Part shown: positions 1-5,719 of the stretch, one piece after another
Layout: every line of letters begins with the position of its first letter
Numbering within the stretch: position 1 is the first letter of the stretch
Assembly: GCA_944323945.1 (NCBI GenBank)
Contig: CALUUL010000097.1
Span: forward strand, 1-5,750
Direction of reading: 5' to 3'
Length of the DNA stretch: 5,750 bases
DNA from: Candidatus Gastranaerophilales bacterium
GTDB lineage: Bacteria > Cyanobacteriota > Vampirovibrionia > Gastranaerophilales > Gastranaerophilaceae
Translations under genes and position numbers: made by a program
The notes under the pieces: generated by a model
Databases searched by the model: none
Seen by the model: the letters and a program-made list of their open reading frames with translations, nothing else
Told to the model about the DNA's origin: nothing

Positions 1-95
1 AGCATGAAAAAGCGCAAATTAATTATTTTACAATACTTCATGCAAAAGTAAGCAAGGTAAGTATAATAGTTCAGGAAACAAATGCAAATAAATAA
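1..95 (+). CDS. Possible 3' end of an upstream gene (partial)
   Basis: The third frame is open from the left edge to a TAA at 93-95 and would encode about 30 residues, including INYFTILHAKVSKVSIIVQE, which alternates hydrophobic and polar residues like a beta-strand. If real, it overlaps the next gene's start (ATG at 82) by 14 bp, which would suggest translational coupling. A competing reading is frame 1, which ends at TAA 49-51 after a lysine-rich tail (MKKRKLIILQYFMQK) and would leave a 30-bp gap. I cannot recognise either peptide. The assignment rests only on an open frame at the edge, so confidence is low. Confidence 0.35.
   Translation, partial: HEKAQINYFTILHAKVSKVSIIVQETNANK
73..78 (+). 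promoter_or_regulatory. Ribosome binding site of the 82-2025 gene
   Basis: AGGAAA lies 3 nt before the ATG at 82 (the AGGA core is 5 nt before it). It is the only purine-rich Shine-Dalgarno-like sequence near the start and supports initiation at 82. Confidence 0.6.
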
Positions 96-2025
96 AATAA
101 ACACAGCCATTCCACAAAAACAAACAAAAAAAAATTTAGGTAGTAATAATAAGCAAAACATCAGTAACATAATAACAACGAAACAAACACCTTCATTCAA
201 AGGTGGAGTAGATTCATTTTGTTTAGGATTAGCAGATTTGATAGAAAATGGCGGACTTGCAATATCATTCACTCTTCAAGATATGTTAGGAACAAACTTA
301 CCAAGACCAATAATGGGTTTAATGAGGAATACAAAAGAAAATAAGGGTGAAAAAAATACAAAATTTGCTGCAAAAGAACTTGTAAGAGAAATGCTTACTG
401 GACCAAGTATGTTCTTAATTCCTATGGGAATGCTTGGTGCAGGTAAAAAGCTAATTGGAAAAACCATTGATGTACCTATGAACTTTATAAAATCATTTGG
501 AGATATTCATACAGCTCAAGCTCTAAATGAAGCCGGTCAAGCAATAAGCAAACAAGATTTCTATAGAAATACATTCACAGAGATAATAAAAAATGCGAAA
601 TCAGAGACACAAGCATCAAAAGAAACTATTGAAACAGCAAAAAGTTTCGCAGAAAGATTAATAACTACAGCAAAAGATAAGACATCACAAAAAGAAACAT
701 TAACAAAATTAACAGATGAATTTGTCGGCATAGTAAAAAGTCATGCAAAAGATGCAGCACATACTGATTTTACAATAGCATCAATATCAAATACAGCATC
801 AGCACCATTTAAAGAAACAGTATCTCATATGATGTCATATGCTGATGATATTGTTGAAAAAGCTAAAAACGTTGATACAAATAAAATTAATGAATATATT
901 AAGAAAATTTCAAATAAAAAAGTTATTGGTCGTCTCGGTGCAAATGTAGCAATGTATGCAGCAATTATGGCATTTCTACAAATTATTCCTCGCCTATATA
1001 ATAAAGCAGAAGGAAAAGGCAATGCCGGATTAAAGGGATTAATGAAAGAAGAAACCCTAAAAGACAAATATCTTGATAATGTAAAAGTTAATGAAAACGA
1101 ACAAGCTAAGGACAAATCACAGCCATCTTTTGGTTCATCAGCACAAGTAGTAAATAAATTAACAGGAAATGGTATTCTCGGCAAATTAAGTAAAGCTATA
1201 GAATTTGAAGGCTGTAATGTTTCATTCCCGTTATTACTTGGAATTATGGGTTTTGGAATTCTTTTACCAAGGACTTTTCAAGCAAAAGATAAATATGACA
1301 GAGAAGAAATTTTAAGAAGGGACTTAGTTACCTGTGCAACAATGTGTTTCGCAGAGAAAGAACTACGTAAAGGTTTTTCTAAACTAAATGAAACAAAATC
1401 AGGACTTGTTTTAGCAGCAAAAGATAAAGGATTTAAGCAACAAAGCTTTGCAAAAAAATTATTTGATTACCTACGTCCTATAAAAGGAGTTCAAGTATTA
1501 TCAACAGATCAGATTATTTCTAAATATAGCGGAATAGATAAATACAAAGAAGGAATAAAAGGTTTCTGCGAATTCATTGAAGGACAAGGTGGTAATCTTG
1601 GAAAAGTATTTAGTGTTACAGATGAATCTAAAAATATAGTACAAAAACTATTACAAAAAGAAGGTAAAGATATAGCTAGTGCAGACAATTCAACAATTAA
1701 AGAAGTTTTAGCTAAAGCAATAGATTCTGATGATGTAAAGAATTTAACAGATTTATTTAAAGATAAAAATAATCCTTGGGTACAAAAAGCAAAAACTTTA
1801 AACGCAAGATTTACAGCACTTTCAGTTCTAGTTTTAGTACCTGTATTCTTAGGATTTTTATTACCGGCAATAAATGAAATGGCAACAAAGAAACGTATTA
1901 AAGAAGAAGAAGCTCAAAATATCCAAAAAAATAACAATAAAATAAAAATGTTAAATACCGATTTCTTCAACAAAAATCAAAAAACAAATAATATTTTTTC
2001 TGATATAACAAATTTTACAAAATAG
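82..2025 (+). CDS. Membrane-associated protein of unknown function with PSFKG N-terminal motif
   Basis: This 647-residue protein is of no family with a function I can name. A polar, Asn/Lys/Thr-rich N-terminus (1-36) leads to TPSFKGG (36-42), a motif I recall near the N-terminus of many Gastranaerophilales proteins. An NLPR motif at 72-75 and a hydrophobic stretch around 108-121 (TGPSMFLIPMGMLG) follow. Residues 145-280 are charged and probably helical. Strongly hydrophobic segments lie at about 284-306, 380-397 and 576-599, and the first two share the pattern IM-x-F-x-x-[IL]-[IL]-P-R. A second PSF motif is at 348-350. The C-terminus is Lys/Asn-rich. There is no classical signal peptide, so the mode of membrane insertion is unclear. 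The ATG at 82 has an AGGAAA site upstream. The stop abuts the stop of the convergent gene. Being a gene is near certain; membrane association is an inference from hydrophobicity. Confidence 0.9.
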   Translation: MQINKINTAIPQKQTKKNLGSNNKQNISNIITTKQTPSFKGGVDSFCLGLADLIENGGLAISFTLQDMLGTNLPRPIMGLMRNTKENKGEKNTKFAAKELVREMLTGPSMFLIPMGMLGAGKKLIGKTIDVPMNFIKSFGDIHTAQALNEAGQAISKQDFYRNTFTEIIKNAKSETQASKETIETAKSFAERLITTAKDKTSQKETLTKLTDEFVGIVKSHAKDAAHTDFTIASISNTASAPFKETVSHMMSYADDIVEKAKNVDTNKINEYIKKISNKKVIGRLGANVAMYAAIMAFLQIIPRLYNKAEGKGNAGLKGLMKEETLKDKYLDNVKVNENEQAKDKSQPSFGSSAQVVNKLTGNGILGKLSKAIEFEGCNVSFPLLLGIMGFGILLPRTFQAKDKYDREEILRRDLVTCATMCFAEKELRKGFSKLNETKSGLVLAAKDKGFKQQSFAKKLFDYLRPIKGVQVLSTDQIISKYSGIDKYKEGIKGFCEFIEGQGGNLGKVFSVTDESKNIVQKLLQKEGKDIASADNSTIKEVLAKAIDSDDVKNLTDLFKDKNNPWVQKAKTLNARFTALSVLVLVPVFLGFLLPAINEMATKKRIKEEEAQNIQKNNNKIKMLNTDFFNKNQKTNNIFSDITNFTK

Positions 2026-3657
2026 TTAAATAACGATTTCTGTTTCATTTTTATATGTAACAAAAGCCTGTTTTTTGTTTGCTTTTTTTACATATTTACG
2101 TTTTGTATAAATTATAGAGGTTTTAGAATTATTCTTCTGAGAAGAAAATTCTTTTGTAAGTTGAGCAGCTTTTAATAAGACCTCATCAGAAACCACATCT
2201 TTTTTATTATTAAATTTAACCAAAATATGTGCCCCAGGCGCATTTAAAGGATGAAACCATAAATCTTCACCAGACGATAATTTAGACAAAATATAATCAT
2301 TTTGTTTTTTATTTTTTCCAATATAAATCTTAGAGCCTTGGAATTCAATAAAATCAATTTTTTGAACACTTTCCGCATTAAATTCTTTCTCTTCAATTAA
2401 TTCATCATAAATATCATTGAGTTCATTTATCTCTTCTGTTTTCTGAACAAAATAAGATAATTCTTCAAAATAAAGAATCTGAGAATTTGTCTCTAAAATC
2501 ATATCAGTTGCATGTTCATATGCAGTTTTAGCTTTTTTGTATAAGTTATAATAACGGTTTGCATTATCAACAGGAGAAAGATTTTCATCCAATTCAATTT
2601 CTTGAATATTCCCTTCAAAGTCATATAAAGATGCTTTTCTAAACCCTTTTTTTAATGAATACAAATTAGCCATTATAATATCTGCCACTGTTTTATATGA
2701 ATTAGCTTTATCAATTTTTTTTATCAGAATTTCCTGTTTAGATTTTAATGTATATAACTTTTTTAATTGTACATTTATAAATCTAAAAATCTTAGTTTTT
2801 AGATTAAAAATTATAACTTTATTTTGATGATACGAAAAATATTCATCAATCATATCATTAACACATTTATATTCAGTACCGTTTTTAAATTCATCCAAAG
2901 AATATTTTGAATAATCATAAGTAATAAAATATCTATATTTATTTTGGTTTAAAAAACTCTTAAGTCTTTCATAAAGAATTTCCAAAGAAAAAGGATTAAT
3001 AGAATCTATAACATCTTGAACAAAAGAAATTGTAAGATAATGATATTTAGAAGATATAGATTGTGCCAATTTTCCAATATCAATATTTTTTTTAAATGAC
3101 TCAAAAGTTACTTTAGTAAGATTATTTTTCTTCTGCTTTGGAGGATAAATATAAGGAAGCATACCATAGAGTTCGCGTTCTCTGCTTTTTTCAGAACTTA
3201 CATTATGAGCACAACCAATAATGACATTAGTATCGTAATTATATAAAATAACATTACTATATTTTCCCATTAACTCTATGGCTAAACATAATTGGGATTT
3301 TTCATTAAGTTCATCAAAATACTCAAAATAAATTTCAAAAATTCTTTCATACTTAGGAACATCAACTCTAATTATTTTTGCATTTTGTATATATTTCCTT
3401 AAAAGCATACAAAACATAGGTGCTGTTTTTGGAATAATCATATTTCTTTTATACTCATTATCTTTAGACATAAAACAAATATGATAAAAACTCGGATTAA
3501 AATTAATATAAAACTTTCTTGACTCACCAAAATTGCGAATAGAAAAAATTAATTCGGAACGATTTGGCTGCTGAATTTTTTGAATTTTTGCACCTTCAAA
3601 AAAGTCCCTGTTTTCATCTAAAAATAGTCTTAATATTAAAGAATCAAAATTAATCAT
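2026..3657 (-). CDS. rqcH: RqcH/NFACT ribosome-associated quality control protein
   Basis: RqcH (bacterial Rqc2/NEMF homologue, also annotated fibronectin-binding protein A) binds stalled 50S subunits carrying peptidyl-tRNA and recruits tRNA-Ala to add a C-terminal alanine tail that marks the nascent chain for proteolysis. The sequence shows the NFACT-N signature: FDSLIL at the start, APMFCMLLRKYI (79-90), AIELMGKYSNVIL (126-138) and YPPKQ (171-175). A helical, coiled-coil-rich middle follows at about 290-425, then the NFACT-R domain at about 432-535 with EDLWFHPLNAPGAHILVKF (464-482) and YTKRKYVKKANKKQAFVTY. At 543 residues it is close to B. subtilis RqcH (about 570) and lacks the eukaryotic NFACT-C region, as expected for bacteria. 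The usual Asp-Arg pair of the N-domain is Glu104-Arg105 here. The ATG at 3655-3657 has no obvious Shine-Dalgarno site, but the N-terminus aligns well with the family. A terminator hairpin sits just upstream. Confidence 0.95.
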   Translation of the reverse strand: MINFDSLILRLFLDENRDFFEGAKIQKIQQPNRSELIFSIRNFGESRKFYINFNPSFYHICFMSKDNEYKRNMIIPKTAPMFCMLLRKYIQNAKIIRVDVPKYERIFEIYFEYFDELNEKSQLCLAIELMGKYSNVILYNYDTNVIIGCAHNVSSEKSRERELYGMLPYIYPPKQKKNNLTKVTFESFKKNIDIGKLAQSISSKYHYLTISFVQDVIDSINPFSLEILYERLKSFLNQNKYRYFITYDYSKYSLDEFKNGTEYKCVNDMIDEYFSYHQNKVIIFNLKTKIFRFINVQLKKLYTLKSKQEILIKKIDKANSYKTVADIIMANLYSLKKGFRKASLYDFEGNIQEIELDENLSPVDNANRYYNLYKKAKTAYEHATDMILETNSQILYFEELSYFVQKTEEINELNDIYDELIEEKEFNAESVQKIDFIEFQGSKIYIGKNKKQNDYILSKLSSGEDLWFHPLNAPGAHILVKFNNKKDVVSDEVLLKAAQLTKEFSSQKNNSKTSIIYTKRKYVKKANKKQAFVTYKNETEIVI

Positions 3658-3673
3658 ATAAATATATTAAACT

Positions 3674-3702
3674 AAAAAAGCAATGAAATACATTGCTTTT
3701 TT
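3674..3702 (-). terminator. Bidirectional intrinsic terminator between the zipper gene and rqcH
   Basis: A perfect 12-bp inverted repeat (3674-3685 with 3691-3702) surrounds a 5-nt loop. The stem is six A:T pairs and then GCAATG/CATTGC, so a run of six T follows the core stem on either strand. It lies 28 bp past the stop of the minus-strand zipper gene and would terminate that transcript. It ends only 16 bp before the rqcH start codon, so it may also affect rqcH expression. Confidence 0.85.
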
Positions 3703-3712
3703 GTGATGATAT

Positions 3713-3718
3713 ATTATA
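3713..3718 (-). promoter_or_regulatory. Possible -10 element for rqcH
   Basis: The minus strand reads TATAAT here. A start site about 7 nt downstream (near 3706) would give a leader of roughly 49 nt containing the whole terminator hairpin. No good -35 is visible, and TATAAT matches are common in DNA this AT-rich, so the call is weak. The alternative is read-through from the gene upstream. Confidence 0.3.
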
Positions 3719-3729
3719 TAAAATGAAAA

Positions 3730-4749
3730 TTAAGCAGCAACAGAACGAATCCCTTTATTTACGAGCTTGTACTCGGCATTACAAGCAGAATTAGCAACAA
3801 TATCTTCAGCTGAAGCATTAAGGAGTTTACCTGAGTCATCAACTTTTACCATACCACCATGTTTCAATACCCCGGTATAACGCATAGCGCCATTTGCACT
3901 ACCCATAATTCCACCAACAGCCGTACCAACAACTGCACCAGTTGCAGTAGCATTTAAGAATTCTTTTGTATCAAAGTCCTTATCTTCATCAAATGAAGTA
4001 TCAATTACATAGTTAGAAGAACCAGAAACCGCACCCGTTACAAAACCTGTTTTTGCACTTTTTACAGCACATTTAGTTACAGAAGAACCAAGAGAACCTG
4101 CAGCACTACCTGTACCCATTGTTGCAGCGCCAATAGCACCAGTTACAGCACCTGATAAACCATCTTTCAACATTTGTTTTCCATCTAATGAATCACCTTC
4201 AAGTTCATTTGTTGCTCTGTCTGTAAATTTGTAAGCCGTCTTTGTTACAGCACCTGTTCCAGCACCAATAGCAGCCAATACTAAAGGAGTAGCAGTACCA
4301 CCAGAAGCAACAATAGCTGCACCTGCCAAACTTGCTGCTGCAATTGCGGCTACACCTGTAGCAATATTAGAAAATAAATCTAAACTGCTATCTTGTTTTT
4401 GAGAAAATTCATCTATTGTGGCTGAAGCTTCTTCAAAAGATATTTCCCCATTTTTATATTTTTCTATAGCTTCATCGCATTTTTTCACGCTGGTTCCAAG
4501 ACCGGTAGTTTCTTTTATGTCATTCCAAACATTAGAGAAAAAACCTTGTTTTTGCTCAACACTATCTAACTGCATTTGTAAAGAATCAACATTATCATCA
4601 GATGTAGACATAGAATCAGAAAATATACTAACATCATTATCAGACAAATCTGTCAGTTGAGATGAATTAAAGTCGGAATAATTTAATGCTTTTGATTTAT
4701 CTATAGCATCAAAATTTGAAACATCAACCATACTTATACTAAACCCCAA
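3730..4749 (-). CDS. Glycine/alanine-zipper protein of unknown function
   Basis: This 339-residue protein has no family I can name with a known function. Residues 1-65 are Ser/Asp-rich and acidic with no signal peptide. Residues 66-125 are charged and probably helical (NVWNDIKETTGLGTSVKKCD, then YKNGEISFEEA). Residues 128-168 form a small-residue hydrophobic hairpin (GVAAIAAASLAGAA, then PLVLAAIGAGTGAV), and further Gly/Ala zipper segments occur at about 197-222, 233-243 and 266-288. Such zippers pack membrane helices, and they also occur in linkers ahead of toxin domains in secreted proteins; the C-terminal 50 residues here show no toxin domain I recognise. The longest form starts with TTG (4747-4749), 7 nt after AAGG. 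An in-frame ATG at 4729-4731 is an alternative. It lies 70 bp downstream of a LuxR-like gene on the same strand, with no strong terminator between, so co-transcription is possible. The gene itself is certain; a membrane or secreted role is inference. Confidence 0.85.
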   Translation of the reverse strand: MGFSISMVDVSNFDAIDKSKALNYSDFNSSQLTDLSDNDVSIFSDSMSTSDDNVDSLQMQLDSVEQKQGFFSNVWNDIKETTGLGTSVKKCDEAIEKYKNGEISFEEASATIDEFSQKQDSSLDLFSNIATGVAAIAAASLAGAAIVASGGTATPLVLAAIGAGTGAVTKTAYKFTDRATNELEGDSLDGKQMLKDGLSGAVTGAIGAATMGTGSAAGSLGSSVTKCAVKSAKTGFVTGAVSGSSNYVIDTSFDEDKDFDTKEFLNATATGAVVGTAVGGIMGSANGAMRYTGVLKHGGMVKVDDSGKLLNASAEDIVANSACNAEYKLVNKGIRSVAA

Positions 4750-4756
4750 AAATCTA

Positions 4757-4760
4757 CCTT
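4757..4760 (-). promoter_or_regulatory. Shine-Dalgarno site favouring the TTG start
   Basis: The minus strand reads AAGG here, 7 nt before the TTG at 4749. This is better spacing than the GGGG (4744-4747) that lies 12 nt before the alternative ATG at 4731, so it favours the TTG start of the zipper protein without excluding the ATG. Confidence 0.5.
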
Positions 4761-4819
4761 ACATGTTAATAAAGTATTTTAAAAAAACAAAATTGCGTTG
4801 CAGTTAACAAAAGTTAATA

Positions 4820-5188
4820 TTAAATATCTATTAATTTATATTTTATTGCTTTAACTACAGCTTCAGTTCTATCTTGAACAGATAATTTATTGAATATATT
4901 ATGAATATGAACTTTAGCAGTATGAATACTTACATTCATTGTTTCAGCAATTTGAGCATTATTTTTTCCAGATGATAAACACTTTAATACTTGCTTTTCT
5001 CTTTTTGTTAACGGAATATTAAACACTTGGGATTTTTCATGAAATAAAAGTAAATTTGATAAAAACTCTTTTAGAAAAGCTTTTTTTACTGTAATTTCAA
5101 TGAAACAATCATCAGATGTTGAAGAAGATAAATCACTATCAACAACTTTAAAACTAATATTTTTACTACTTAAATTAAAAAAAGGCAT
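4820..5188 (-). CDS. Stand-alone LuxR-type (GerE) HTH transcriptional regulator
   Basis: This 122-residue protein ends in a complete LuxR-type helix-turn-helix domain at about 58-122. It matches the family pattern: PLTKREKQVLKCLSSGK (59-75), with the conserved Glu64 and Gly74, then NNAQIAETMNVSIHTAKVHI (76-95, Ile80-Ala81 and the recognition helix), then IFNKLSVQDRTEAV. The domain should bind DNA as a dimer. Residues 1-57 are too short for a receiver domain or an autoinducer-binding domain and resemble nothing I know; Ser/Asp-rich residues occur around 18-27. The signal it senses, if any, is therefore not visible. The ATG at 5186-5188 is preceded by GGAG with 5-nt spacing. Candidate targets are its own gene and the zipper gene 70 bp downstream, but this is only suggested by proximity. 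Confidence 0.9.
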   Translation of the reverse strand: MPFFNLSSKNISFKVVDSDLSSSTSDDCFIEITVKKAFLKEFLSNLLLFHEKSQVFNIPLTKREKQVLKCLSSGKNNAQIAETMNVSIHTAKVHIHNIFNKLSVQDRTEAVVKAIKYKLIDI

Positions 5189-5290
5189 AAATACTCCAAC
5201 TTATTTATAATCAACAACATAAAAAGTTTAAAATAAACCAAAAATTTTAAGACTAACGTATTTTCCTAAAATAAAAATAATAATATGAAA
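5189..5290. other. AT-rich intergenic spacer
   Basis: About 100 bp between the LuxR-type gene and the first 5S-related terminator. It is almost entirely A and T with no open frame or clear hairpin. Apart from the Shine-Dalgarno site near 5194 I see nothing convincing here; a promoter for the LuxR-type gene is expected in it. Confidence 0.5.
5194..5197 (-). promoter_or_regulatory. Shine-Dalgarno site of the LuxR-type gene
   Basis: The minus strand reads GGAG 5 nt upstream of the ATG at 5188, a well-placed site that fixes the start. A TATAAA (5204-5209) with TTTAAA 17 bp upstream could be a promoter, but its start site would fall on the Shine-Dalgarno sequence itself, so I do not call it. Confidence 0.65.
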
Positions 5291-5325
5291 TAAAAAGAAA
5301 TTAAATGAAATAATCACTTAACTCC
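5291..5325 (-). terminator. Intrinsic terminator T1 after 5S-like copy 1
   Basis: On the minus strand the arms 5314-5325 and 5297-5308 form a 12-bp stem, with three G·U pairs, around a 5-nt loop, followed by TTTTTATTT. It is the same element as T2 with C-to-T changes in the 3' arm that keep pairing through wobbles. The weaker stem and interrupted T-tract make it the poorest of the three. Confidence 0.65.
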
Positions 5326-5338
5326 TCTAAACTTGAAT

Positions 5339-5480
5339 CGGCGACTAGCTATCTTCCCTAGGCTCCACTCCGCCAAGTATTTTCACCGCAAGTAGTCTTT
5401 ACGACCGTGTTCGGAATGACTCTGCCGAGAAAAAAGATTAATTATCTTTTTTCGAGAGGGGGTGGTGTCCTCTTCCTATT
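5339..5480 (-). pseudogene. Variant 5S rRNA-like unit, copy 1
   Basis: Read on the minus strand, the unit contains 5S rRNA landmarks in order: GAAGAGGACACCACCC (helix II/III region), ATTCCGAACACGG (loop C/helix III), TACTTGGCGG (helix IV/V) and GGGAAGATAGCTAGTCGCCG (helix V and the 3' strand of helix I). Two things are abnormal. The 5' strand of helix I is absent, because the preceding terminator's T-tract runs straight into the loop A region. A hairpin insertion of about 40 nt (5419-5458) also interrupts loop C. The expected helix II pairing (AAGAGG with CTACTT) is imperfect. The simplest reading is a 5S pseudogene. A 5S-derived RNA or an assembly chimera remains possible. Confidence 0.7.
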
Positions 5481-5516
5481 AAAAAAAGGAGTTAAATGAA
5501 ATAATCACTTAACTCC
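5481..5516 (-). terminator. Intrinsic terminator T2 after 5S-like copy 2
   Basis: On the minus strand the arms 5505-5516 and 5488-5499 form a 12-bp stem with one G·U pair and a 5-nt loop, followed by seven T (5487-5481). This is a textbook rho-independent terminator. It follows the 3' end of copy 2, and its T-tract abuts the beginning of copy 1. Confidence 0.85.
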
Positions 5517-5529
5517 TCTAAACTTGAAT

Positions 5530-5672
5530 CCGGCAACTAGCTATCTTCCCTAGGCTCCACTCCGCCAAGTATTTTCACCGCAAGTAGTCTTTACGACCGT
5601 GTTCGGAATGACTCTGCCGAGAAAAAAGATTAATTATCTTTTTTCGAGAGGGGGTGGTGTCCTCTTCCTATT
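5530..5672 (-). pseudogene. Variant 5S rRNA-like unit, copy 2
   Basis: This is the second member of the tandem pair, with the same 5S landmarks and the same two defects as copy 1: no 5' strand of helix I and a loop C hairpin insertion (stem 5621-5630 with 5636-5645). Positions 5536-5693 are identical to 5344-5501. Its 3' terminus (CTAGTTGCCGG on the minus strand) matches the genuine 5S fragment at the right edge rather than copy 1 (CTAGTCGCCG). The 41 bases 5510-5550 equal 5700-5740, after which copy 2 and the genuine 5S diverge at helix IV. Confidence 0.7.
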
Positions 5673-5706
5673 AAAAAAAGGAGTTAAATGAAAATCATCT
5701 AACTCC
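5673..5706 (-). terminator. Intrinsic terminator T3 after the 5S rRNA at the right edge
   Basis: On the minus strand the arms 5695-5706 and 5680-5691 form a 12-bp stem with one G·U pair and a 3-nt loop, followed by seven T (5679-5673). It lies just past the 3' end of the 5S fragment and probably ends the rRNA operon transcript. Confidence 0.85.
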
Positions 5707-5719
5707 TCTAAACTTGAAT

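Larger units (their letters stand above)
5344..5693. repeat. Direct tandem repeat of the 5S-like/terminator unit
   Basis: Positions 5344-5501 and 5536-5693 are identical over 158 bp at an offset of 192 bp. The linkers between them differ slightly (CGGCG at 5339-5343 against CCGGCA at 5530-5535). The repeat unit runs from the loop A region of 5S through the 3' end and the terminator stem. Confidence 0.9.

Noticed and set aside
62..67. TATAAT as a -10 box for the first gene
   Set aside because: No -35 is at proper spacing, and the implied start site would fall at the ribosome binding site about 8 nt before the ATG. It may also lie within an upstream coding frame. Such matches are frequent in AT-rich DNA.
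276..467. 63-codon open frame on the minus strand
   Set aside because: It lies wholly inside the 647-residue gene on the other strand, has a low-complexity Phe/Pro/Ile composition and no upstream ribosome binding site that I can see; it is an antisense shadow.
825..1184. 119-codon open frame on the minus strand
   Set aside because: It is antisense to the same large gene, with Ser/Phe/Leu-rich composition typical of reverse-strand shadows and no recognisable domain.
2062..2086. Weak hairpin AAAAGC...GCTTTT as a plus-strand terminator for the first gene
   Set aside because: There are only 6 bp, mostly A:T, with a 13-nt T-rich loop, and it lies within rqcH codons; lysine-rich coding explains it.
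4418..4660. 80-codon open frame on the plus strand
   Set aside because: It is antisense to the zipper gene, and its Ser-rich sequence mirrors the Ser/Asp codons of that gene.
3730..4749. Polymorphic toxin assignment for the zipper protein
   Set aside because: Gly/Ala-rich linkers occur in such toxins, but no export domain, no C-terminal toxin domain and no adjacent immunity gene can be recognised.
5339..5706. CRISPR array or insertion sequence as explanation for the right-end repeats
   Set aside because: The unit is about 192 bp with 5S rRNA landmarks and terminators. There are no short repeats with unique spacers, no transposase and no terminal inverted repeats.
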